Below, piece by piece: positions 55,776-63,498 of a stretch of 64,000 bases of DNA (position 1 is the first letter of the stretch; the number at the start of each line of letters is the position of its first letter). The notes below the pieces were generated by a model. The model saw nothing but the letters and a program-made list of their open reading frames with translations, did not search any database and was not told the DNA's origin. A program made the translations under genes and the position numbers. Source of the stretch: GCA-002727615 sp964442655 (GTDB lineage Bacteria; Pseudomonadota; Alphaproteobacteria; TMED109); NCBI GenBank assembly GCA_964442655.1, contig CAYTZM010000002.1, positions 62,001 through 126,000 of the forward strand, read 5' to 3'.

Positions 55776-56131
55776 ATATATACACTACTAAAGTATTAAT
55801 TTTTCTTCTTTTTATAATGATTACCCCATTTATTGCCTATGCAAAAGATAAAGTAATAGTAAAAACAGTTCATCCTCCAAAATGTTCTTTAATAAAGGAA
55901 ACAAATTCACTTTTATGCCCTAGAATTTTAGAAATAGACGTTACAGTTAATGGAAAAGATAAACATCTTATAAGATGCACACTATTTAGTGAAGAAGAAG
56001 AAATATTAGCTTTTGGAGAAGGATTTATAAATAAACCTGGAGGAAAACTTTTTTTAACACTTAGAACTCGAAGCAGAATACATGGAATGACCTTAATAGC
56101 AGGTGCAAAATGTTCTTCAGACCAATATTAA
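55772..56131 (+). CDS. Exported four-cysteine protein, copy 1
   Basis: Signal peptide (VLIFLLFIMITPFIAYAKD) and a roughly 95-residue mature domain with the pattern C-x10-C-x19-C-x44-C: PPKCS, LLCPR, IRC and AKC. FSEEEEILAFGEG and PGGKLFLTL lie between. No family is recognised. I use the ATG at 55772, which overlaps the preceding stop codon by 4 bases (ATGA), over one at 55760. The next gene is a tandem paralogue. The even cysteine count in an exported protein suggests two disulfides. Confidence 0.65.
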   Translation: MNIYTTKVLIFLLFIMITPFIAYAKDKVIVKTVHPPKCSLIKETNSLLCPRILEIDVTVNGKDKHLIRCTLFSEEEEILAFGEGFINKPGGKLFLTLRTRSRIHGMTLIAGAKCSSDQY

Positions 56132-56481
56132 ATTTTCTTAATAAACTTTTGATAATACTGATGTTTATAACACTAATTAACACAATTTTATTAGCAAATG
56201 AAGAGCTTAAAGTAATAAAAGTTTTTCCTCCGAAATGCAGCGTTTTAAAAAATAATAATATTTTATTATGTCCAAGATTAATGGAAATAGAAATAGAATT
56301 TGATAATACTGAAAAACAATTAGTTAGTTGTATATTGTTAAGTGAAGAGGAGGAAATTCTAGCGTATGGCGAAAATTACATAACTCCACCTGGAGGAAAA
56401 ATGTATTTAACTATAAGACAAATGAGAAGAAAAATTCATGAAATGAAATTAATTGCTTCAGCTAAATGCACCCTTAAATAA
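56110..56481 (+). CDS. Exported four-cysteine protein, copy 2
   Basis: A paralogue of the preceding gene, overlapping it by 22 bases. It has a longer hydrophobic leader (LLIILMFITLINTILLANE), and the same core: PPKCS, LLCPRLMEIEI, C, LSEEEEILAYGE, PGGKMYLTI, AKC. Spacing is C-x10-C-x19-C-x45-C. By eye about half of the mature residues match copy 1. The gene pair arose by tandem duplication; the function is unknown. Confidence 0.65.
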   Translation: MFFRPILNFLNKLLIILMFITLINTILLANEELKVIKVFPPKCSVLKNNNILLCPRLMEIEIEFDNTEKQLVSCILLSEEEEILAYGENYITPPGGKMYLTIRQMRRKIHEMKLIASAKCTLK

Positions 56482-56493
56482 TATTAAAATAGT

Positions 56494-57081
56494 TTATAGA
56501 GAATTCTCTACCATTTCACATATAAAATGCCCAACTAAAATATGCATTTCTTGTACATGATTAACGGGGGTAGTAGGAACATCCACTGAAATATTTGATA
56601 TTTTTGCTAAAGAATTATCTTTAACTCCTGTCAAAGATATAGAATATATACCCATTTCATTTCCAGCCTTCACTGCTTCAATAATATTTGCACTTTCTCC
56701 ACTTGTAGATATAGCAAATAAAATATCATTTTCTTTTGCAAGAGCTCTAACTTGACGCTCAAAAATTTTCTCATACCCCATATCATTACCTATAGCTGTA
56801 AGTACAGATGTATCGGCAGTTAAAGCAATAGCAGGAAGAGGTAATCTATTTCTTTTATATCTTCCTACAAATTCAGCAGCTAAATGTTGACTATCTGCAG
56901 CTGAGCCTCCATTACCAAAAAATAATATCTTCCCTCCTAATTTAAAACATGTATTAATTTGGTCTACTATCTTAAATAGTATTGTTTTATTATCTTTTAA
57001 TTTAGTTAAGCAGTCTGAATATTCGGCTATATATTTTTCAAATGCATCTTCAATACTTTTTTTATCCATAAGCTTAGACAC
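56494..57081 (-). CDS. gmhA: Phosphoheptose isomerase (SIS domain)
   Basis: GmhA converts sedoheptulose 7-phosphate to D-glycero-D-manno-heptose 7-phosphate for LPS core. The 195-residue protein has the family's KILFFGNGGSAADSQHLAAE and AISTSGESANIIEAV phosphate loops, and the C-terminal VQEMHILVGHFICEMVE. No other heptose gene is nearby. Related SIS proteins such as DiaA are a lesser alternative. Confidence 0.88.
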   Translation of the reverse strand: MSKLMDKKSIEDAFEKYIAEYSDCLTKLKDNKTILFKIVDQINTCFKLGGKILFFGNGGSAADSQHLAAEFVGRYKRNRLPLPAIALTADTSVLTAIGNDMGYEKIFERQVRALAKENDILFAISTSGESANIIEAVKAGNEMGIYSISLTGVKDNSLAKISNISVDVPTTPVNHVQEMHILVGHFICEMVENSL

Positions 57082-57170
57082 TTCCTATAAAATTAACTTA
57101 TATTATATAACTTATAATTAAATAATGATACATGTATACATTATAAAAAGTGAAATTATAAGGTTTTAAT

Positions 57171-58061
57171 ATGAAGTTAGAGGTAATATATCCTAATCAA
57201 AAATTTTTTGCACATATTTCCAATGTAGATATTACCAAAATTTCTAATAAAGAATTTAACAAGATACAAAATATTATCGAGACCTATGGAGTAACTGTGA
57301 TTAAAGATCAACCACTTAATGATGAGCAACAAATAAAATTTTCTAAAAAGTTTGGAAAATTAGAAACTCCTTTAAAAAAAGACATATTAAAAGGTATTGC
57401 TCCAGAAATAACGAGAATATCAAATGTTGGTCTTAATGATAAGAAACTTGAAATTAAACATGAAAAAATAATTTATGATAGAGGTAATAATTATTGGCAT
57501 TCTGACTCTTCATTCAAACATATACCTGCCAAATTTTCCATACTAAGTGCAAGAGAAATACCAAAAGAAGGTGGAGGAACAGAGTTTATAGATGCAAGTC
57601 ATGCATTAGAAACATGGCATCTTAATAACAATAAGTACAACTTAAAAAATATAAAAGAATGCCTTTGTAAACATTCATTAGTATACTCAAGAATGATAAA
57701 TACTGGAGATATTTTTGACAAAAATTTTAAAGCAGAAATGCCATTTGTTAAGCAGCGCCTAATTAGAACTCATCCCTTTACTAAACGTAATGCTTTTTTT
57801 GCTGGGAGTCATTGTAGTCATATAATTGGATGGGATATAGAAGAAAGCAGAGAATTGATTAAGAATATTAATAAATGGATAATAAATGCAGGAGAAATAG
57901 CAAGTCATAAATGGAGTAATAATGAAATTGTTATTTGGGATAATAGAAGGGTTCAACATAGAGGAACTGGATTTAATGAAGCCAAATATAGAAGAATAAT
58001 GCATAGAACAACTGTTGCAGGAGATATAGAAAGTTATAAAGAAGAAGTTATCTTAAATTAA
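57171..58061 (+). CDS. TauD/TfdA-family Fe(II)/2-oxoglutarate dioxygenase (copy 2)
   Basis: Iron ligands H110 and D112 (WHSDSSF), distal H263 (DNRRVQHRG), and arginines in RRIMHRTT are all present, so it should be active. By eye about 60 percent of residues match the copy at 1965-2867, including long identical blocks such as QRLIRTHP and AFFAGSHCSHIIGW. The largest difference is in the loop before the iron site, where this copy is shorter. Substrate unknown; the two copies probably act on related compounds. It stands alone between gmhA and the que operon. Confidence 0.88.
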   Translation: MKLEVIYPNQKFFAHISNVDITKISNKEFNKIQNIIETYGVTVIKDQPLNDEQQIKFSKKFGKLETPLKKDILKGIAPEITRISNVGLNDKKLEIKHEKIIYDRGNNYWHSDSSFKHIPAKFSILSAREIPKEGGGTEFIDASHALETWHLNNNKYNLKNIKECLCKHSLVYSRMINTGDIFDKNFKAEMPFVKQRLIRTHPFTKRNAFFAGSHCSHIIGWDIEESRELIKNINKWIINAGEIASHKWSNNEIVIWDNRRVQHRGTGFNEAKYRRIMHRTTVAGDIESYKEEVILN

Positions 58062-58064
58062 ATA

Positions 58065-58520
58065 TTAATTTCCTCTACCACTATAAATATTTACATTTTG
58101 ATCTGGTATCCATAAAAAAGCAGGAGTTTTTCCGCTCTGCCAAAAAACATCAATAGGTATGCCTCCTCTAGGATAAAAATACCCTCCAATTCTAATCCAA
58201 ATAGGCTTTATTTCCTTTAATAATTTTTTTCCAATTGAAACAATAACATCTTCATGAAAAATTCCTACATTTCTATAACTTTGCATATATAATTTTAATG
58301 ACTTAGATTCAACTATCCAATTTTTTGGAACATAATCAATATAAATTTTTGCAAAATCTGGCTGTCCTGTAACGGGACATAAAGAGGTAAATTCTGGAAT
58401 ACTAAATCTAATTACATACTTTTCTTTATTATGTGGATTATTAAGTTTTTCTAAAACAACCTTTTTGGGATCTTTACCAATAGAAACTTTATTACCTAAT
58501 TGCTTTAAACCTTTATTCAT
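58065..58520 (-). CDS. queF: NADPH-dependent preQ0 reductase (type I)
   Basis: QueF reduces 7-cyano-7-deazaguanine to preQ1. The catalytic Cys lies in FTSLCPVTGQPDFA, and VESKSLKLYMQSYRN carries the QueF signature. The open frame extends to 58553, but I take the ATG at 58520 because AAGGGA precedes it and the protein then begins MNKGLKQLG; it then overlaps queD by 8 bases and has 151 residues. It is the last gene of the queC-E-D-F run. Confidence 0.94.
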   Translation of the reverse strand: MNKGLKQLGNKVSIGKDPKKVVLEKLNNPHNKEKYVIRFSIPEFTSLCPVTGQPDFAKIYIDYVPKNWIVESKSLKLYMQSYRNVGIFHEDVIVSIGKKLLKEIKPIWIRIGGYFYPRGGIPIDVFWQSGKTPAFLWIPDQNVNIYSGRGN

Positions 58521-58884
58521 TAATTTTGTTCCCTTCATAAACACAACCTTCACCTATTTGATCTCGATGCACTTCAACTTTTTTTAAACGAGGGAACTTA
58601 ATGATTAACTTATCCCAAATAAAAACACACAAACCTTCAAGTGTAGGAGCAACCAAACCCTCTACATTATTTAATGTTTGATGATCTAATAATTGTTTTA
58701 AGTTATCACATTCCTTAGAAATTTTACCTAAATCAACAACCATATTATTATTTTTAGCTTTATGACCTTCAATCCAAATTCTTGAACGAAAAGAATGACC
58801 ATGAATTCTTCCATAAGGATGACGCTTTGAATACCCATCTAAAACATGAGCAGCCTCAAAAGTAAAATCTCTATAAACTATCAT
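58513..58884 (-). CDS. queD: 6-carboxytetrahydropterin synthase homologue (QueD)
   Basis: QueD makes 6-carboxytetrahydropterin from dihydroneopterin triphosphate, the second step to preQ0. The zinc histidines are kept (FEAAHVL and RIHGHSF), and the Asp-His pair is in LLDHQTLN. The catalytic cysteine of E. coli QueD, within HKCGRLHGH, aligns with Tyr24 here (HPYGRIHGH), and the C-terminal catalytic Glu region is altered. Genome context is decisive for the queuosine role; the chemistry may differ. It has 123 residues and lies 4 bases after queE. Confidence 0.88.
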   Translation of the reverse strand: MIVYRDFTFEAAHVLDGYSKRHPYGRIHGHSFRSRIWIEGHKAKNNNMVVDLGKISKECDNLKQLLDHQTLNNVEGLVAPTLEGLCVFIWDKLIIKFPRLKKVEVHRDQIGEGCVYEGNKINE

Positions 58885-58888
58885 TTCT

Positions 58889-59530
58889 TTATCTAATTCC
58901 TATAATTTTATGTGTTTGCAAAGATACTCTCCATTTTGGATTTTTACTACAATATTTTATAGTTAATTCAGTATTTAAATTTTGATCTTTATCATCCAAT
59001 GGCTGTAGACTAAAATACTTAAAATCATATTTTTCATAATCATGTGGATTAATATTTTTTTGAGGGTAAACTAATTTAAGTTCATTCCCATTTGTTTGAA
59101 GTAATTTATTTCCAATCTTTGGACTTACACATATCCAATCAATATTTTCTGCTACTTTTAATGTACCATTTGTTTCAATAGCTATTTCGCAATTTTCTTT
59201 TTTTAATTCTGCTATGAGCATACTATCAACCTGAAGCATTGGTTCTCCTCCTGTTAATACTACAAAAGGAAATTCATCATTTGGCCAACTAGAGATTATC
59301 TTATATACAAGATCTTTTGCATTTTCATATTTTCTACCATTTTCTCCATCTATCCCAACAAAATCTGTATCACAAAAATTACACTTAGCTTTATATCTAT
59401 CCTTTTCATTACCAGACCATAAATTACATCCAGAAAACCTACAAAAAACAGCTGGCCGTCCTGTATGCACTCCTTCGCCTTGGATTGTATAATATATTTC
59501 TTTTACTGAATAAGTCATTTTTCTATCCAA
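58889..59530 (-). CDS. queE: 7-carboxy-7-deazaguanine synthase (radical SAM)
   Basis: QueE contracts the pterin ring using a radical SAM cluster. The cluster cysteines follow C-x14-C-x2-C (CNLWSG...AKCNFCDTDFVG), a spacing used by the alphaproteobacterial subtype in place of the classical CxxxCxxC. YTIQGEGVHTGRPAVF and FVVLTGGEPMLQ are also diagnostic. Its 213 residues are normal. It overlaps queC by 16 bases. Confidence 0.95.
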   Translation of the reverse strand: MDRKMTYSVKEIYYTIQGEGVHTGRPAVFCRFSGCNLWSGNEKDRYKAKCNFCDTDFVGIDGENGRKYENAKDLVYKIISSWPNDEFPFVVLTGGEPMLQVDSMLIAELKKENCEIAIETNGTLKVAENIDWICVSPKIGNKLLQTNGNELKLVYPQKNINPHDYEKYDFKYFSLQPLDDKDQNLNTELTIKYCSKNPKWRVSLQTHKIIGIR

Positions 59531-60219
59531 TCATCATAGCCTTTACTTCTTAATATACAGGAAGGACAACTTCCACATCCAAAACCCCATCGATTTAATT
59601 TCGACCTATCTCCTAAATAACAGCTATGAGTATTATTTATAATTAATTCAATAAAATCATCTCCTCCTATTTCTTTTGCTAACTGCCATATTTCTTTCTT
59701 ATTTAAATACATTAAAGGTGTATATATTTTTACTTTTTTATCCAAACCTAATGATAATGTTTTTTCCTGTGCATTAATTGTATCTTTTCTACAATCCGGA
59801 TACCCAGAATAATCAGTTTGGCACATACCTCCCACCAAATTAAATATATTTCTTCGCCAACCAAGAGCGCTAGCCATAGTTAAAAACAATAAGTTCCTTC
59901 CAGGAACAAATGTATTTGGTAAACCACTCTTTTCAATAAGAATCTTTGAATCCCTTGTTAAGGAAGTTTCTGATAATTTTCCCAAGGAAGCTATATCTAT
60001 TATATGGTCATCTCCGATTACTTGCGCTATATTTTTATGATTAGATTTAATTTTTAGTAAAATATCTAATCGACAGTCCATCTCTACAACATGTCTTTGA
60101 TTATAGTTAAAACCAACGGTCTCAACTTTTTTAAAATTATTACAGGCCCATAATAAACATACGGTGCTATCCTGCCCTCCAGAAAACAATACTATCGCTG
60201 AATCTTTCTTCAAAACCAC
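59515..60219 (-). CDS. queC: 7-cyano-7-deazaguanine synthase
   Basis: QueC turns 7-carboxy-7-deazaguanine into preQ0 with ATP and ammonia. The P-loop SGGQDSTVCL is at residues 14-23, and the zinc site comprises four cysteines near the C-terminus (C, then GFGCGSCPSC). Its 234 residues are normal. It is the first gene of the minus-strand que run; I see no preQ1 riboswitch in its A/T-rich leader. Confidence 0.96.
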   Translation of the reverse strand: MVLKKDSAIVLFSGGQDSTVCLLWACNNFKKVETVGFNYNQRHVVEMDCRLDILLKIKSNHKNIAQVIGDDHIIDIASLGKLSETSLTRDSKILIEKSGLPNTFVPGRNLLFLTMASALGWRRNIFNLVGGMCQTDYSGYPDCRKDTINAQEKTLSLGLDKKVKIYTPLMYLNKKEIWQLAKEIGGDDFIELIINNTHSCYLGDRSKLNRWGFGCGSCPSCILRSKGYDDWIEK

Positions 60220-60348
60220 CTCATATAAATATATTTGATCTATAAAATAATTTATTAGATTTCAATTATATGATAATCAATTACAAGTAATAAATTATTT
60301 TTTGTGAGGCAGCAATGGATAAATTCATTTAAAATTTAGGAAAACGTT

Positions 60349-61098
60349 ATTAAATATATTTTATTATTTTTACTATTAATTCAATTCATTTTTATTCCTT
60401 CTATAACCAGGACTGAAGAATGGAATATTTCTGCTATAGGCTATCTGGCTGGTTTTAAAGTAGGAGAATCACATGGAAAATTCGAATTAGATACAAATTC
60501 ATATAATTTATATATGAATTCTTCTACTACAGGTATTACGAAGTTTATATACCCCTGGGAACAAAATATTTTAATTTCAGGAAACATCTTAAATAATAAA
60601 ATTGTACCACTAAAATATAAAATCCAAGATCTTAGAGATAATAATAAAAAAGGACATATGCATATAGAATATATAAATAATACACCTAAAATTATATCTG
60701 CAAAACCTGACCCAAAAGACGATACACGAAGAAAAACTGTTCCTATCACTTTAATTAAAGATTCTTTTGATCCTGTAACTTCCATAATTATTCTGGGTTT
60801 ATTGAGTCATATAAATAAAAATTGTGACACAACAATTCCAATATTTGATGGAAGAAGACGTTTTGATTTAAATTATAAAAGTATTGAAAAAATAGAACAT
60901 AACTATAAATGTGAATTAAAAATAAATAGAATTGCAGGATATAGCAAAAAAGAATTAAAAAAACATCCAAAAAACGGAACAATATTCTTAACAAAACTTC
61001 CAGGAACAAAACAATTTTTATTTCCTTCAGAAGTAAAAATACCTCTAATTATTGGTTCCTTTTTTGTTAGGCTTAATGCAAACTTAATATTGCCATAA
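60349..61098 (+). CDS. Exported DUF3108 protein, probable ATT start
   Basis: The frame has an internal ATG at 60514, but upstream codons extend back without a stop to 60340 and encode a clear signal peptide (I)KYILLFLLLIQFIFIPS and the DUF3108 opening YLAGFKVGESHGKFELD. The only plausible start is ATT at 60349-60351, with AGGA seven bases before it. The mature domain shows SSTTGITKFIYP, DPVTSIIILGLL, and IFDGRRRFDLNY, all typical. With this start it has 249 residues. DUF3108 proteins are periplasmic or outer-membrane-associated and of unknown function. Confidence 0.8.
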   Translation: MKYILLFLLLIQFIFIPSITRTEEWNISAIGYLAGFKVGESHGKFELDTNSYNLYMNSSTTGITKFIYPWEQNILISGNILNNKIVPLKYKIQDLRDNNKKGHMHIEYINNTPKIISAKPDPKDDTRRKTVPITLIKDSFDPVTSIIILGLLSHINKNCDTTIPIFDGRRRFDLNYKSIEKIEHNYKCELKINRIAGYSKKELKKHPKNGTIFLTKLPGTKQFLFPSEVKIPLIIGSFFVRLNANLILP

Positions 61099-61153
61099 CT
61101 ATTTATCTTAGTTTAAAATAACAATTTTAAATGACTCTTAAGGAGAACAATCT

Positions 61154-62128
61154 GTGAAAGCTTTATTATGTAAAGAATTTGGCCCTGCCCAAAATTTAAA
61201 AGTAGAAGAAATTGAGGAACCTAAACCAGGACCAGATGATGTTTGTATAAAAGTACATGCCTCAGGAATAAACTTTCCTGATATATTGATTGTAGAAGGA
61301 AAATATCAATTTAAACCAGAATTTCCTTTTGCTCCAGGCGCTGAGACCGCAGGCGAAATTTTATCACTAGGAAAAAATGTTAAAGATTTTAAAATTGGAC
61401 AAAGAGTAATTGCCATGCCTGGACATGGTGCATTTGCTGAAGTTTGCAAATCACCAGCAAAAAAACTCATTCCTTTAAATGATCAAGTTGATTATGAAAC
61501 TGCATCAATATTGCCCATGGTTTATGGAACCTCTGCTCACGCATTAATTCAAAGAGGAAAACTTAAAGCTAATGAAACATTATTAGTACACGGAGCTGCA
61601 GGGGGAGTTGGATTAGCTGCAGTAGAAATAGGAAAAGCTATGGGAGCAAAAGTTATTGCTACTGCAAGTACAGATGAAAAATGCAATGTGGCTAAAGAAC
61701 ACGGCGCAGATGAAATTATAAATTATTCTAATGGAGAATTTAAAGATACAGTCAAAACTATGACAGACGGAAAAGGTGCTGACGTTATATATGATCCAGT
61801 TGGTGGTGATGTATTTGACCAATCTTTAAGATGTATTGCATGGGAAGGAAGATTACTTGTTATTGGATTTACTTCGGGAAGAATACCTTCTGCACCAGCC
61901 AACTTAGCATTACTAAAATCTTGCGACATTGTCGGTGTGTTTTGGGGTGCTTTTGTAGAAAGAACACCACATGTAAATTTACAAAATTTTGATAAATTAT
62001 ATCAATGGATTGAAGAAGGTTATATCAAACCAAAAATTTCTATGAAAGTGCCATTAGAAAATACTCTTGATGCAATGCAGGCAATAGCGGATAGGAAAAT
62101 TATAGGCAAAGCAATAGTTAAAATATAA
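61154..62128 (+). CDS. NADPH:quinone oxidoreductase (zinc-free MDR family)
   Basis: A 324-residue medium-chain reductase without the catalytic zinc cysteines. The nucleotide loop is HGAAGGVGLAAVEIGKAMGA (residues about 144-163), with ASGINFPDILI and FAPGAETAGEI before it. It probably reduces quinones or enones with NADPH. The start is GTG at 61154 with AGGAG eight bases before it. Confidence 0.88.
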   Translation: MKALLCKEFGPAQNLKVEEIEEPKPGPDDVCIKVHASGINFPDILIVEGKYQFKPEFPFAPGAETAGEILSLGKNVKDFKIGQRVIAMPGHGAFAEVCKSPAKKLIPLNDQVDYETASILPMVYGTSAHALIQRGKLKANETLLVHGAAGGVGLAAVEIGKAMGAKVIATASTDEKCNVAKEHGADEIINYSNGEFKDTVKTMTDGKGADVIYDPVGGDVFDQSLRCIAWEGRLLVIGFTSGRIPSAPANLALLKSCDIVGVFWGAFVERTPHVNLQNFDKLYQWIEEGYIKPKISMKVPLENTLDAMQAIADRKIIGKAIVKI

Positions 62129-63253
62129 TTATAATTCAGATAAAAAATTCAATAATAGTTTTGTGACTTCTTTTGGTTTTTCTTGTTGCACCCAATGACC
62201 TGCAGCTTCTATCAAGAAGAAGGACTTCATATTATTGCAAGCTTTAGATTGCATGTTTTCTAACGCATCAGGTTTTTGGTAAATTCCCCAATCCTTTTTT
62301 CCAGCAATAAACATAGACGGAATATTGATTTTACTGTCGCTATAAATCCTCAAATTTGATTGAACTTTATTATCAATCATACACCTATACCAGTTGAGCC
62401 CACCTTGAAATTGAGTATTATTAAAAACTTCAACATAATACATTAATTCTTTATTAGTTAACCATTTACAATTATCTATTTCTTCATCAGTTGGCATTTC
62501 TAAGTTCACTTGTTCTGCCATGCCTAAAGAGTAATCCATAATATAATATCCAGGCATTTTTTCTAATTCAGAAGCATTCCATGCGTTTAGTTTAAAAGGT
62601 TTATTAGCTATCCAATCTCCACTTTTTACATGATAATAAGCTCTAAGAAAATTTTTCATTCCTTGATCTGATTTACACATATCATCATTTGCTATTTTAG
62701 AAGAATAATACCATTGATAATGCTTCCTAGGTCGGTCTAAATTTTTTAAATCTCTGTGTATATCAGATTGTGCTTCTATATTACTTGACTCTATAGATGG
62801 CATACCATTAAAAGGAGCACTCATTAATACAACTGACTTAAATATATCAGGCCTAATAACTGCTGCATGTGCTGCCACAATTGATCCAAAATCATGACCC
62901 ACAAGGCAATCAATAGATTGCTTTTCTAGTGAGTAAACCAAAGAAATAATATCAGTAATTAAATTAGATATTTCATATTCTGAAATATCACCTTCAAAAT
63001 TATTATTCCATCCTTTTGTATAGCCATAACCCCTTTGGTCAGGAGCAATTACATAATAACCTGCATCTGATAACGGTTTTAATATTTTTCTCCAACTATA
63101 AGCTAACTCGGGAAAACCGTGCAGTAAGACAATGCAAGGTTTATTAATATTATCCTCATACCCAGATTCTAATATATGCATTGAAAGACCATTAATATTT
63201 TTAATAACTCTAGATCTAATGCCAACAGGATAATCAACCATTACATTCACCAA
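62129..63253 (-). CDS. Epoxide hydrolase-like alpha/beta-hydrolase
   Basis: The 374-residue protein has HGFPELAYSW (oxyanion HGxP, H45-P48), APDQRGYGYT, nucleophile D121 in VGHDFGSIVA and C-terminal His in AAGHWVQQEKP. This pattern fits soluble epoxide hydrolases; the longer cap domain (about residues 150-270) supplies the tyrosines. Haloacetate dehalogenase-type activity is the main alternative. It converges with the quinone oxidoreductase gene with no space between. Confidence 0.82.
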   Translation of the reverse strand: MVNVMVDYPVGIRSRVIKNINGLSMHILESGYEDNINKPCIVLLHGFPELAYSWRKILKPLSDAGYYVIAPDQRGYGYTKGWNNNFEGDISEYEISNLITDIISLVYSLEKQSIDCLVGHDFGSIVAAHAAVIRPDIFKSVVLMSAPFNGMPSIESSNIEAQSDIHRDLKNLDRPRKHYQWYYSSKIANDDMCKSDQGMKNFLRAYYHVKSGDWIANKPFKLNAWNASELEKMPGYYIMDYSLGMAEQVNLEMPTDEEIDNCKWLTNKELMYYVEVFNNTQFQGGLNWYRCMIDNKVQSNLRIYSDSKINIPSMFIAGKKDWGIYQKPDALENMQSKACNNMKSFFLIEAAGHWVQQEKPKEVTKLLLNFLSEL

Positions 63254-63334
63254 AAATTTTTAACTTAATCTATAGTATAATAATAAATTCTTAAAGAAGT
63301 TTACAAAAAATAATATATAGTTTAAGCTTTATAA

Positions 63335-63388
63335 AGCGCTGATTTGAGCTCCAGCTTGCGAGCGCTATACAAATACTGCTAAAGAGGT
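63335..63388 (+). promoter_or_regulatory. SAM-II riboswitch aptamer
   Basis: P1 is AGCGCT (63335-63340) with AGCGCT (63361-63366). The 5' loop starts GATTTGAG, and the 3' side reads ATACAAATACTGCTAAAGAGG. The order GCGCT-GATTT...TTGCGAGCGC...AAAT...GCTAAA matches the SAM-II consensus. SAM-II regulates methionine/SAM genes in Alphaproteobacteria; metY is directly downstream. Confidence 0.85.
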
Positions 63389-63403
63389 GGTTAGGAAACC
63401 ACC
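63386..63403 (+). promoter_or_regulatory. Candidate anti-terminator hairpin
   Basis: GGTGGTT (63386-63392) pairs with AACCACC (63397-63403), 7 bp around a 4-base loop. Its right arm is also the left arm of the terminator hairpin, and its left arm starts within the 3' end of the SAM-II aptamer. SAM binding should therefore favour the terminator. Confidence 0.65.
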
Positions 63404-63426
63404 AAAGAAATTTGAGTGGTTTTTTT
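63396..63426 (+). terminator. SAM-II-controlled intrinsic terminator
   Basis: AAACCAC (63396-63402) pairs with GTGGTTT (63416-63422). CAAA/TTTG (63403-63406/63411-63414) stack above a GAAA loop, with a single bulged A. The T-run spans 63420-63426. This is a strong intrinsic terminator lying within the metY leader, not after a gene. Confidence 0.85.
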
Positions 63427-63439
63427 ATTTCTTTGGAAA

Positions 63440-63495
63440 CCTTTCCATAAATAAGCTGGAGTTATATTTATACCCAGTTTAATGGGAAGGAGATT
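63440..63495 (+). promoter_or_regulatory. Second leader element sequestering the metY RBS (SAM-V-like?)
   Basis: CCTTTCC (63440-63446) can pair with GGGAAGG (63484-63490), which contains the metY Shine-Dalgarno. Inside this, AAGCTGG (63453-63459) pairs with CCAGTTT (63474-63480). The layout is that of a translational switch. SAM-V aptamers are known upstream of metY in marine bacteria and can occur after SAM-II, so SAM-V is the leading candidate; I cannot check the consensus here. Confidence 0.55.
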
Positions 63496-63498
63496 AAT

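Noticed and set aside
60220..60348. preQ1 riboswitch upstream of queC
   Set aside because: No preQ1-I or preQ1-II consensus hairpin/pseudoknot is visible; the spacer is plain A/T sequence.
60514..61098. Internal ATG as start of the DUF3108 gene
   Set aside because: It would remove the signal peptide and the conserved N-terminal strand encoded in frame upstream.
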